NCBI GenBank assembly: GCA_022778805.1 | Contig: JALFSN010000003.1 | Location: 157,804-221,803, forward strand | Direction of reading: 5' to 3' | DNA: 64,000 bases | DNA from: Arcanobacterium sp. | Lineage (GTDB): Bacteria; Actinomycetota; Actinomycetes; Actinomycetales; Actinomycetaceae | Shown here: piece by piece, positions 40,801-49,718 of the stretch | How positions within the stretch are numbered: the first letter of the stretch is position 1 | How the letters are laid out: every line of letters starts with the position of its first letter | Translations under genes and position numbers: made by a program | Notes under the pieces: model-generated | What the model saw: the letters and a program-made list of their open reading frames with translations, nothing else | Told to the model about the DNA's origin: nothing | Databases searched by the model: none

Positions 40801-43800
40801 CTGGTCGTCATGCCTTTACGCGGGGTGCGAATGTTCATCTGTACGTTGATTGTCACGTCTTTCGTGAGCAGTGCAAACGTATTCGTAAACTCCAGCACAG
40901 CGTGAGAATCAGCATCAGGGGTCGTGAATGTAAAGCCGGCGTCGGAGTACGTACCTGCCGTCAGTTCTCCTGCACCGACGGCGGAGGCAACAGTGGTCGT
41001 GACGCTGTATGGCACATGGCCACCGCTATCGTTATCACTTCCCACCGGTTGCGTCACTTTCACAGTGCAGAGCGTCTGAGCTGGAAGTGTATCAAGCGTC
41101 GCCGATGACGAGACTGCAATGGTCGTTTTCACGCCGCCAGCGCAGGTGAATTCCAGCGTGGCATCATTATTGACCGCCGGTAGCCAATCCCACGCCCCTT
41201 GGGTGAAACCATCGGCCACGCCCTGTACCCTGAGCGTCAGCGGAGTCGTGGATTTGCTGAACTCACTCGTGATGCTGAGCGTAGGCATGGCGGCACTCAC
41301 GACGATATGGGGATCATTCTCAGCACCACTGCCCTCGGTGCCATTGTGGAACGTCGTCACGGCGGTGAGATCGTTCGGAAGATCAGGATACGCGAGGGCG
41401 AACGTACATGACGTGCCGTACGGCAAGCCCTGATTCGCGTTGTCTTTCATCGTGACGGCGGCGCGAAAAGCAGCATCTACATCGTTCGTCGCCGTAAATG
41501 TCTGGCGAATAGTCGTCGTGTTGTCCGGAAGCGTGCAGGTGGCAGTGATAGTCTTGGTCAATCCAGCTACCACTGCCGCATTCTCAACAGCTGTCAGCCC
41601 CGCGCCCAACGTTGATTGGTGAGTGAAAGAGACGGCAGCGCGTTTGTAGTTCACCGTGGTGGTGAGCGTCACGGCGTTTTCACCATCATGCACATCAAAG
41701 GTGTAGGCATTGGGATAGATAGGCGATTCGATCTGTGACAGAGCATCGAGTTCGGGCACGTGCGCCGGCGTGATCGTACAGGTGGCATCGCCCGGAACGG
41801 CACTGATCGTAAACGGCACTGCATAATCGGTGGTGCCGGCTTTCATCGTGAATGTGAGATCCGTCCCGCTGGCACTGCCATTCACGTCTAAAACTGAACC
41901 CGATTTGGCTTCGCAATGCAGCGTGGCTGGAAATTCTTTGCCCAGAGCTAAAGCCTCGCGGGCGGCGTCTCCTTGCACGACGCTCTTCACCGACACGGCG
42001 ACGTTCTGGCGCTGAATTGTCTCCACGAGTTCGAGCCGTAGCTCCGTACTGGAGTCTGCCGGATTCGTGAGCCATTCTTGATCGCCGGAGTGTAGATAGG
42101 TGTACATGCCTTCGCACGCAGGCGGCTCTGACGTGCGTTGGGCGAGCGGAATGGGACTGCCGTCTGCTGCGAATATCTTATCTCGGTACGCCCCGCCCTC
42201 AGCGTACTTTTGATAATCGGCGGCGCACATATCAGAGTTAATCGTCTCTTTGTCACGCGCTTGCATCCAACCGGTTCCTTGCAACTGCTGTGCCAGTGGA
42301 ACGCCATCATCTGCCTGATCGTAGCCCACCATCGTGTCCGTCACGTTGGTCGATACAATGCAGTGCGTCCCCACAGGGAACGTAGCCATTCGCTCCAGCG
42401 TAGTATTTTCCAGATCCAGCTCTGGAATACCTCCGGCTTCCTGAGCAGACTGCACAAAGTCGATGTATCCACTGGCAGGATCAGAGCTCGCCGTCACGGG
42501 TATACCTACTACATCGCTGACGACCATGCCGGGAAAAAATGGCACATCTTTGAGAGTTTCCGGCGGATGTTTCGGATCGGGCATATATCGGCAGGTGAGC
42601 TGCACAGGTATCTTCTGCAACGATGCGAGCATATTGTTTGATGGCGTACCGCCCTCTACTTTCACCCGCATCCGCAGCTTAATTTTCGCCTTGTTCATCG
42701 TAAAGGCCGTGCTGGATTCGATAGCCGAGGTACCGGATTCATCGGCGGCGGACACCACGGCAGTCGCCGTGTACTCGCTCGGGTTGGCCACGATATGGCC
42801 AGTTGCGTCGGTCTTTCCTTTCACCGCGCCGATAGCGACGCCAGTGCCGGAATACGTCGTGTTGGAATTGAAAATCTGATCAGCTGCCATACTCGAATAG
42901 AGTGGATCGGCGGGATCAGTGTATTTCGAGGGGAGTCGCATCGTCTCTACGACGTCACACGTAGCTCCCACAGGCATGCGAGCTAGGAGCTTGTCACGTG
43001 CGAGATACGTCTGCGTCTGCACTGCCTGCGATACCGTCATGGAGTATGGATTTGCTATCTCACCTGCAGCGGGAGTGTCGCCAGCCTCGCGGTAAATGCG
43101 CCCGCTATGAGGATCGTCCGGATTCGTGAGATCCTGTGGGTCTTTGCAAGTGTAGGTGAGTGTATAGGCCGTACCAATCACATCGAATCCCATAGGAGAC
43201 GGCTGCACCTGTGCCGACTTTGTGAACGTCATATTCTGCATGGGGCGGCTGAGAAATCCGCACATAATATATGCATATTGGGCGCTTGAAGCACCCGAGG
43301 TATCTTGCACACCTATGCGTACCGGTCGTTTGCCCGCGACGACTTTCAGCCCCTCTTTGCCCGCCGTCATAGAAGATCGTTCCAGCGCGTCGAGCGAAAT
43401 CAGCTCCGGCTCTTTGCCGACGGCATAGCCGGTACATCGCACAGGGCGCTCCGCAGAAAAGGGCGTACTGGCGTAATCACGGCGAGGGGTGAGCGAATCC
43501 TCTTGCATAAGGGCGTTCAAGACGACGGCTCCCCCAGGGTTGAACTCCGCCACTCCTTGCTGGTTGGTCGAGAGTGTGCGCGTGCGAGAAGTACTCGCCC
43601 CTATAGGGGTAAACGTGACGCTGACCTGAGCCTCTGTACGGCCATTGCCGCGCGGCCGCAAATAGCGGCGGTCTCCATCCATCACCTGACTGACGACGCG
43701 CACGCACTGCTCTTGATAGAAAGCACGGTTCACTTCAGCAGAGAACTGTCCATCGCGGACGTCATTGCTGGTGTGGCCTCCTGTACGGGTATCGTACTGT

Positions 43801-44984
43801 TCGCCAATCCCCCACCAGCCTGGGTTGTGCGTCATCTTTGTATAGCTGAGCCGCTGCTCGCCACAAGCCGGAAGATAGGTCTTTAGCTCAGAGTTGTACA
43901 CGGTTCCAGAAACCGCCGGCTCTCCTTTATCGGTAGAGATAGCACACTGCTGTTTCGTCTTCGGATCTGTCCACGAGAGATTCTTAAAGACGTCCGTGCG
44001 GTGGCGAGCCGCAGGCCCCATCTCCAGAATCTGGAATTTAGCTCCAGCGGCAGAGATTTGGCGAGCGTAATCGTTAATTTTAGAGGCGTTGTCGCCTGTC
44101 TGGCCGACGGACATGAAGAAGACGTGCGTATAGCCATATTTTTTCACTTCCTGAAGGAGGGTGCGAAATGCCATCTCCCAATCGGAGGTATTTTCGCTGA
44201 CGCTCCGCCGCGTACCTGGTTTATCAGGGTTTGTGGCGTCAAGAGAGCGAATCTTATTGACGACCGTCTGATACCCGTCGGCCGTGGCCAGCGAGGTGGC
44301 GCCAAGGTTGGGCGTATTGCCCGTGGCTTCCCCACCCACAATTGTGCCATCGGGGAGAATGCGCCCTGTACCTCCGCGCGTATTAAATTTGGAAAAGGTG
44401 TAGATCCCCACCTCCACCGGCGCTCCCTTGAGCTTGCTCACCGCTGCCTCAATTTGCTGCGCTTGATCGACGCGCCGCACATACGGGGTGCCTTTATAGC
44501 GGGTGCCCCAGTTGGTCACGTTCCATTCCACTGATCGGCTGTTATCGTATTTATCGCTCCCCCACAAGGTGGAGCGCACAGCAGCATCCTCAACGTATTC
44601 ACCGTTACTCGTCGTTGGATACTGCTTAAAGACGCCGCCCATCGTCTCCCACGTGTAGGTGGCAGCGAAGTCAAACATAAGCGCGATCTTTTCCGATCGA
44701 CACCCGCTGTCCGTAATGGCGTCAAAAGGATTTTCTCCAGGAAATCTCGGCCACGGATCATCATCTGAACCGATGACGTAGGAGGATGCCGCCCGCGATT
44801 CTCCTGCCGCCTGCGGCGAGCGCGCGGCAGCGTCCGAGCTAGCGGAGGTGGCCTGCCCTGCAGGAGCAGCCTGCGCCACAGGCGCCACAGGTAACGCAGC
44901 AAAAACCGATGCCACCAGAGAGAAGACGCTCACCCATATGGCCAGCGCTGACGCGTTCTTCTTTTTCCTGAAACCCCTGTACAT
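37812..44984 (-). CDS. Giant cell-surface pilus-tip-like adhesin with degenerate vWA-like N-terminus, many beta-repeat domains and an LPMTG sorting signal
   Basis: Start set at MYRGFRKKKNASALAIWVSVFSLVASVFA signal; repeated Ig-like segments of the DUF5979 type (alternating T/C-rich strands); LPMTGVPGLRLWYLAIMVALVAAALVLVW. Confidence 0.88.
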   Translation of the reverse strand: MYRGFRKKKNASALAIWVSVFSLVASVFAALPVAPVAQAAPAGQATSASSDAAARSPQAAGESRAASSYVIGSDDDPWPRFPGENPFDAITDSGCRSEKIALMFDFAATYTWETMGGVFKQYPTTSNGEYVEDAAVRSTLWGSDKYDNSRSVEWNVTNWGTRYKGTPYVRRVDQAQQIEAAVSKLKGAPVEVGIYTFSKFNTRGGTGRILPDGTIVGGEATGNTPNLGATSLATADGYQTVVNKIRSLDATNPDKPGTRRSVSENTSDWEMAFRTLLQEVKKYGYTHVFFMSVGQTGDNASKINDYARQISAAGAKFQILEMGPAARHRTDVFKNLSWTDPKTKQQCAISTDKGEPAVSGTVYNSELKTYLPACGEQRLSYTKMTHNPGWWGIGEQYDTRTGGHTSNDVRDGQFSAEVNRAFYQEQCVRVVSQVMDGDRRYLRPRGNGRTEAQVSVTFTPIGASTSRTRTLSTNQQGVAEFNPGGAVVLNALMQEDSLTPRRDYASTPFSAERPVRCTGYAVGKEPELISLDALERSSMTAGKEGLKVVAGKRPVRIGVQDTSGASSAQYAYIMCGFLSRPMQNMTFTKSAQVQPSPMGFDVIGTAYTLTYTCKDPQDLTNPDDPHSGRIYREAGDTPAAGEIANPYSMTVSQAVQTQTYLARDKLLARMPVGATCDVVETMRLPSKYTDPADPLYSSMAADQIFNSNTTYSGTGVAIGAVKGKTDATGHIVANPSEYTATAVVSAADESGTSAIESSTAFTMNKAKIKLRMRVKVEGGTPSNNMLASLQKIPVQLTCRYMPDPKHPPETLKDVPFFPGMVVSDVVGIPVTASSDPASGYIDFVQSAQEAGGIPELDLENTTLERMATFPVGTHCIVSTNVTDTMVGYDQADDGVPLAQQLQGTGWMQARDKETINSDMCAADYQKYAEGGAYRDKIFAADGSPIPLAQRTSEPPACEGMYTYLHSGDQEWLTNPADSSTELRLELVETIQRQNVAVSVKSVVQGDAAREALALGKEFPATLHCEAKSGSVLDVNGSASGTDLTFTMKAGTTDYAVPFTISAVPGDATCTITPAHVPELDALSQIESPIYPNAYTFDVHDGENAVTLTTTVNYKRAAVSFTHQSTLGAGLTAVENAAVVAGLTKTITATCTLPDNTTTIRQTFTATNDVDAAFRAAVTMKDNANQGLPYGTSCTFALAYPDLPNDLTAVTTFHNGTEGSGAENDPHIVVSAAMPTLSITSEFSKSTTPLTLRVQGVADGFTQGAWDWLPAVNNDATLEFTCAGGVKTTIAVSSSATLDTLPAQTLCTVKVTQPVGSDNDSGGHVPYSVTTTVASAVGAGELTAGTYSDAGFTFTTPDADSHAVLEFTNTFALLTKDVTINVQMNIRTPRKGMTTSTASIWELGGEGMEDAWRQALERVPDDQSLWLSYRCYPAADAGAPPAASEMASFKVGSQRIGTTVNATQTVTLKAVPRGFTCEFRVDEGAADMAFAPIPATDPVARPDWGDISGAEISYAGTDSPGFFYGDDAAHASGHMQSGVYTIRDYGKSAFLAVRESTAQTLTYKLTFNVQAAQFNVKMKVKGDGVASVLPEKLVDVKYRCRLNGVTVTSGRTYQADPKGSWDDPAHPPENLVATAEIDPDGWSTLKASRFAEGAIPNQISGLPAGALCEAYETQASAQIEDTTWVGTWTASDGPMSRGVEKPAVYTNPSVPEGGRSAYQQGKDGAVIAFRLPTVKTARDGDRLCDANANGSGEAGKTSCESIYGTNIGPVPPVAEYFYGTIVPWNDYTFNKTQLVIRKVLEGDGKNLAENDEFAVHFTCYQDSHYVEIGDDEIHTNQTQFEKTLKLKKGSTPEFVATFEQPIPVHYQCTVSEQRYATYDAAVTTAITALSEVSDGVLLPIHEEAPAAGEAARATFTTDPALGGADADGKQRVTEIQITNTYTRPRAALSVRQTLDTTELTNDNVNVGSGMWIAAYTVGYECVDQYLRDKQGVPVTYTGAVDVLTNGDPVAIKPAPNPEYHSGDPASPPTLDVPASASCTLTQRFKGDTNPLDSYIYATNPVRRSVRLDSLRTVEHADAHDVYGHQDGADIPDVAAVPVRADELRLSPTTPTSVVFTNRYVLKVDSYTFGTYLETIEGLAKMNGKTVDMTDQPFSYSSVCEYSAMPANARFTAKAGANNDLVQEFTTHQNPRPPQPHTDATAVPLSEVSSLKVFTVPEGTICNVSANFGADAYADMPKGAANKLAEAGFGWKAGIVDPSHTSLFDGAGNMILNPDFSALTRRAFTATDTIRLTPDERMQILTYQLVDTDVSELPMTGVPGLRLWYLAIMVALVAAALVLVWRATPSFSSAAARGGARAGAVRQSEVQGAEASQITACNRGDRHGRPRGRTGI

Positions 44985-45500
44985 AAACTGCCTTCCCCCG
45001 AAGCAGATACATATCTGCCGCCCTGCCAGCAGCACAGCAGCCATGCACACACGACTACACACCCAACCGATCTTGCTTCTTCAGCGGCCCGCCCACAGCA
45101 GCCAACTTCTGCGCGGGCAGAGGTGAGACTCAAAGAATTCGTGCGTCTTGTATGTATTTAAGATAGTAGTCTAGCTAACATGACCTCAGGATAAAAGTCC
45201 TCTTTGAGCACTATGCCTTATGCCTTACTCATACACGTGGTAAATGCACCGCCCCGCTTCCGGTGGCAGCTGCGTGACGGCGTGCGTATAGTTGGTGCGT
45301 ACGTCTTGGCATCTCTTTCTAGAGCCTCGCTTGTTGGACTCTTGCGCTAGGGCTGCTTTTCGCGGCGTGCGTGCACTCACTGCAGTGCATAATCGCCGCC
45401 GTGCGAACGCACAGGCGAAACTGGTGCTAGACGAGATTGGCACCACACAACTGGTGCTGAACGAGATGAATCTGAATGAGAGAGATGTCGCGCAGGACTA

Positions 45501-46415
45501 ATGCGCACGCGAGTCGGGGTGAAAATTTCTGTGATCCATTACAACGGCGTTATCTACCGACCTCCCATTGAGGCCGATACTTTCATGATTCCGGTGACTG
45601 AGGGGTGCAGCTACAACCGCTGTGACTACTGCACCATGTACCGCGGGATACCTTTTCGGATGGTCAAGCCCGATCAGATAGCCGAATTTTTAGAACAGGC
45701 AATAGCGGCCAGTGGAACGGAGCTCGCAAACGACATCACGCGCGTTTACCTCATCGGCGGAGATCCTTTCGCCCTGAGCCCTGCACGACTCCATCGCATT
45801 CTGGACGTCATTGCGGAATATCTGCCAGCTGTACAGACCATCACGATGTACGCTTCGGCGGCCAATATCGTCGCCAAAACTGATGAGCAGTTGCGAGACC
45901 TAGCGAAGCGCGGAGTGAACGATCTCTACATCGGGGTGGAGACGGGCCTAGACTCAGCTCTACACCAGCTCAATAAGGAATCAAGCAGCCAGCAGATGCT
46001 CACCCAGCTTCAGCGGCTCAATGCCGCTGGAATACGCCACCGCGATCTATTGATGCTCGGCGCTGCTGGGCGCGGGCACGGGCAGGCGAGTGCTCTGGCA
46101 TCTGCGGCCTTCGTCAATCAGAGTAAGCCAGATATGGTCATGTTTACGACGATGGCAGCTTTCCCTGGCACTCCCCTCTTCGATCACATCCAAGCCGGCA
46201 CCTTTACAATGGCTAGCGAGCGCGAAATCCTCATGGAAGAGCGCACTTTTATCGAGCACGTCGACGTGCCTCATACGCTGCTGCGCGCGGGCCACGTGCT
46301 CGATTCCGTTCCCCTGCGCGGATATCTCGTAGAGGATAAACAGCGCCTGCTCGCCACGCTCGATCAGGCGCTCGCTACTCTGGGTGAGCACGACTACAGC
46401 AGAGTCTTTGGCTAG
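45501..46415 (+). CDS. Radical SAM superfamily protein
   Basis: TEGCSYNRCDYCTMYRGIPFR cluster motif (CX4CX2C), GGDPF, VETGLDSALHQLNKESS. Confidence 0.9.
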   Translation: MRTRVGVKISVIHYNGVIYRPPIEADTFMIPVTEGCSYNRCDYCTMYRGIPFRMVKPDQIAEFLEQAIAASGTELANDITRVYLIGGDPFALSPARLHRILDVIAEYLPAVQTITMYASAANIVAKTDEQLRDLAKRGVNDLYIGVETGLDSALHQLNKESSSQQMLTQLQRLNAAGIRHRDLLMLGAAGRGHGQASALASAAFVNQSKPDMVMFTTMAAFPGTPLFDHIQAGTFTMASEREILMEERTFIEHVDVPHTLLRAGHVLDSVPLRGYLVEDKQRLLATLDQALATLGEHDYSRVFG

Positions 46416-46537
46416 TGGCAGCTAGTAGTAGCAGAAGCGACTCGCGTGGATGTGCCACTGCCGCAGTGCTCTCCCCAGTGTCCTCCTCAGCGCTCGGCGC
46501 AGTGTTTCTCCGTAGTTCCCTTTTCAGTGCAGCAGTG

Positions 46538-47824
46538 CTATGAGCGTGCCACCAGATGCTCGTAAGCCACGTGGGCGTGCAAACGCATTCCCACGATGAG
46601 AGCATCGTCGTCAGCGTAGAACGCCGGATGATGATTCGGCACCAGACCGCGCCCTCCGGGAATCGGCTCCACAGTGCCGTGGGCAAAACGGGTGTCTTGC
46701 ACGCCTAAGCCCACATACAGCCCGCCATATTTATTGACGAATTCCGAGACGTCGTCATAGCCGAGTGTCGGCGGCGGCGTAATAATGTGATCGTCTCCTA
46801 CGACGGCAGCGAGCGCCGGCGTCATTTCATCCGCCCACTCTTTCGTATTGTGTACAGCTGGCACCGGCTGCAGATACTCAACCGTGCATTCGCATCCCGC
46901 AGCCAGCGCACTCCCTTGCACCAGTCGTGTGAGACGCTGCTGGACCTGTTCCATCACTGCATCGTCCAGGGAACGTATCGTCCCCCACAGCGTCACAGTT
47001 TTTCCAATCACGTTGAAGCGCCCGACGTCATCAATATGCCCAATGCTGATAGTGAAAGGTGAAAAGGCGTCAGTCTGCCGGTAGATCTGCCCAATACCGC
47101 TTAGAATCTGTCCAACTGCTGGCATCGGATCAATGCCAGCCCAGGGGGTAGAACCGTGCACTTGCTGGCCAGTCACCACAATTTTTACCATGCACGACGC
47201 CCCGAACTGCGTCCCCTCCATCAGCGTCACTACCCCTTTGGGGAATGGCTGCACATGCATTCCAAAAGCCATCGTGGGGTGCAGATCGTCGAGAGCTCCA
47301 GAGTTCAGCATCGTGCGTGCTCCGCCCTCTTCTGGAACCGGCGCACCTTCCTCAGCAGGCTGGAAGAGCGCCACGACGGTCCCAGGAAGATGCGCGCGTT
47401 CAGCGGCGAGCACCCGCATTGCACCGAGCAGCATAGCCATGTGGCAATCGTGCCCGCAGGCATGTGACACCGGAAATGGACCACCAGGATAATCCATATC
47501 GTGCACGTCCGCAGCAAAATCGACGCCGGATTCATCCGGCACCGGCAAGGCATCCATATCGGCACGCAGCAGCGCCACCCCCTCGCCTGGCTGACCGCCT
47601 CGCAAAATTCCGATTACGCCGTGGCCAGTGATCCCCGTGCGCACCTCGTCAAGACCTGATTCCCGCAAATTGCGGGCGACGAAATCGGCAGTTTCCCGCT
47701 CCCTGTTGGACAGTTCAGGATGCTGATGCAAGTGGTGACGCCACTGGATCATCTGAGCTGATAGTTGCTGAGCCTGCTCATCTATACTCTCACGAACGTT
47801 TTGGACATCTGATGTAGCTGACAT
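46538..47824 (-). CDS. M20 family amidohydrolase/peptidase
   Basis: HHLHQHPELSNRERET, LRADMDALPVPDE, HACGHDCHMAMLLGAM, FQPAEEGA. Confidence 0.94.
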   Translation of the reverse strand: MSATSDVQNVRESIDEQAQQLSAQMIQWRHHLHQHPELSNRERETADFVARNLRESGLDEVRTGITGHGVIGILRGGQPGEGVALLRADMDALPVPDESGVDFAADVHDMDYPGGPFPVSHACGHDCHMAMLLGAMRVLAAERAHLPGTVVALFQPAEEGAPVPEEGGARTMLNSGALDDLHPTMAFGMHVQPFPKGVVTLMEGTQFGASCMVKIVVTGQQVHGSTPWAGIDPMPAVGQILSGIGQIYRQTDAFSPFTISIGHIDDVGRFNVIGKTVTLWGTIRSLDDAVMEQVQQRLTRLVQGSALAAGCECTVEYLQPVPAVHNTKEWADEMTPALAAVVGDDHIITPPPTLGYDDVSEFVNKYGGLYVGLGVQDTRFAHGTVEPIPGGRGLVPNHHPAFYADDDALIVGMRLHAHVAYEHLVARS

Positions 47825-48386
47825 CTTTGATTAGCTCTTTTCTACACATACTGTGCTCAACAATGATGCACGCGGCTCGATAGCCGTATACATGAGACAT
47901 TTTAGCAGCGGATATCAGCGCCTATACGAGCACCGCCAGCCGACATGCCGTGATGCACAAACTAACGTGTGTACACCAGCCGTCGCCGCGCCAACTCTTC
48001 TCGCAGCTCCCCTCCTCGCAGCAATGCGCACAATCGCAGCTAGCTTTCCTCGCTGCCGCGTATCACCGCAGCCGTGTACACATCGTGAACGCTATTTGGC
48101 AGCTGCACGAAAACTGTTTACCATTCAAGTATGAAAACGAGCGCACATGATGTACACCCCGTTCAGGGGTTCGCTCTGCGCGCGCGAATGCGAATGCGAA
48201 TGTGCAACTAGCACATGGCGCTGCCTGTCACCAGCTTGCCCCTGTCGTCAGCTGTATGTGACGTCGGCTCCAGCGGTGTGTGCTTACACAAGCGCCTCTC
48301 ACCTGATACGTCATTTCATCTTTCTCACATGGACGTTTCTCAAATGGCGCTGGCAGTTTCATCACTTCGCATTCAAAGGATTTCTC

Positions 48387-49556
48387 ATGACCATCGCAGA
48401 CGTGACTCTTCACCGTATTCAGCCCAGCGCATTCGATAAAATTCGCCATGATCTGATGCTCTCATTTGAGGTGATGCCCCCTCGGAGTCAGAAAGCCGTA
48501 GAGCCTTTCTTCGACAATCTCTCTCAGCTGCTCTCCGTGCGGCCTGACTTCGTGTCCGTCACGTATGGGGCTGGGGGCAAAGATCGCCGCAACGTGCGTG
48601 GCTTGGTGAAAACTCTCGTGGAAGATAGTCCCACGCACCCTATCGCCCACCTCACCACCGTGGGCGACACTCGCGACGGCATCCGCGCCGTGGTAGAAAA
48701 TTATCTCGATGAGGGAGTCCGCACTTTCTTGGCTTTGCGTGGAGATCCACCGGCCGACAATCCTACATGGACTCCTGGCCCGAACGACGTGCGCTCTGCT
48801 TCTGAACTCATCACGTTGATTCGTCTGGCTGAAGCTCGCCGCTCCGCCCGCCATTCCGGCTTGGCTCTACGGCAGGCACTGCGGCCGCTCACCATTGCCG
48901 TGGCCACGTTTGTGAATGGAAATCCGCAGGCAGGCACCACGCGCGAACAAGAGATTGAGAATCTCGCCGTCAAACAAGAAGCCGGTGCCGATATGGCAAT
49001 CACTCAGCTCTTTTGGAATCCCGAGGCTTACAGTGCATTCGTTGATGCCGCGCGCCACGAGGGCGTGCATATACCGATCGTGCCTGGAGTTCTCCCTCCC
49101 GTGAGCTATGCTCGGCTCACACGCATGAGTGAACTCACAGGGGTGCAAGCGCCGCCGGCGTTACTCCGTTTGCTAGCAAACTCTGATAATCCTACCGAGA
49201 CGGGCATCCAGATCGGCGCTCAGCTCATACAAAAATTGTTGGAAGCCGATGCTCCTGGCATACACATCTACACAGCCAACAAAGCTGCACCAGCTCTCGG
49301 CTTGCTGCAGGCGGCTGATTTGATTCGTCCTCATGTGCGACGCTCTGGTGACGCCGATCTAGCTTCGGACACGTCCGCTCCACTCACGGCTACTCCCGAG
49401 CATATGTCCTCAGCTGTGCCTGAACACACTCCCCTTACGACCTCAGGCACATCAGTTCCTGCTGCAGAGCCACACGCATCCATTCCCGCTGCGGAGCCAA
49501 CGGACATCTGCGCACCTGAGCCAACGGACAAGGAGGTTCTCATGACGCGGCGTTAA
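48387..49556 (+). CDS. metF: Methylenetetrahydrofolate reductase with long Pro/Ala/Thr-rich C-terminal tail
   Basis: LSFEVMPPRS, DFVSVTYGAGG, LALRGDPP, ADMAITQLFW; start set at MTIADV preceded by AAAGGA. Confidence 0.93.
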   Translation: MTIADVTLHRIQPSAFDKIRHDLMLSFEVMPPRSQKAVEPFFDNLSQLLSVRPDFVSVTYGAGGKDRRNVRGLVKTLVEDSPTHPIAHLTTVGDTRDGIRAVVENYLDEGVRTFLALRGDPPADNPTWTPGPNDVRSASELITLIRLAEARRSARHSGLALRQALRPLTIAVATFVNGNPQAGTTREQEIENLAVKQEAGADMAITQLFWNPEAYSAFVDAARHEGVHIPIVPGVLPPVSYARLTRMSELTGVQAPPALLRLLANSDNPTETGIQIGAQLIQKLLEADAPGIHIYTANKAAPALGLLQAADLIRPHVRRSGDADLASDTSAPLTATPEHMSSAVPEHTPLTTSGTSVPAAEPHASIPAAEPTDICAPEPTDKEVLMTRR

Positions 49557-49718
49557 TGCGCAGAGCGCTGGCACGAGACTGGCTTGCGCTAGAGCGCTGG
49601 CTTATCGCTAGCGAATCACTTACACACGTTCATCACAATTCGCACGCATTTATCACGAACTCATACTTATTGACAAGCTCACGCTTACCACGAAACAGAA
49701 TAGAAACGGATAGAAACA

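Noticed and set aside
47825-48386. Cobalamin or THF riboswitch upstream of metF
   Set aside because: No B12-box-like or THF core sequence seen.
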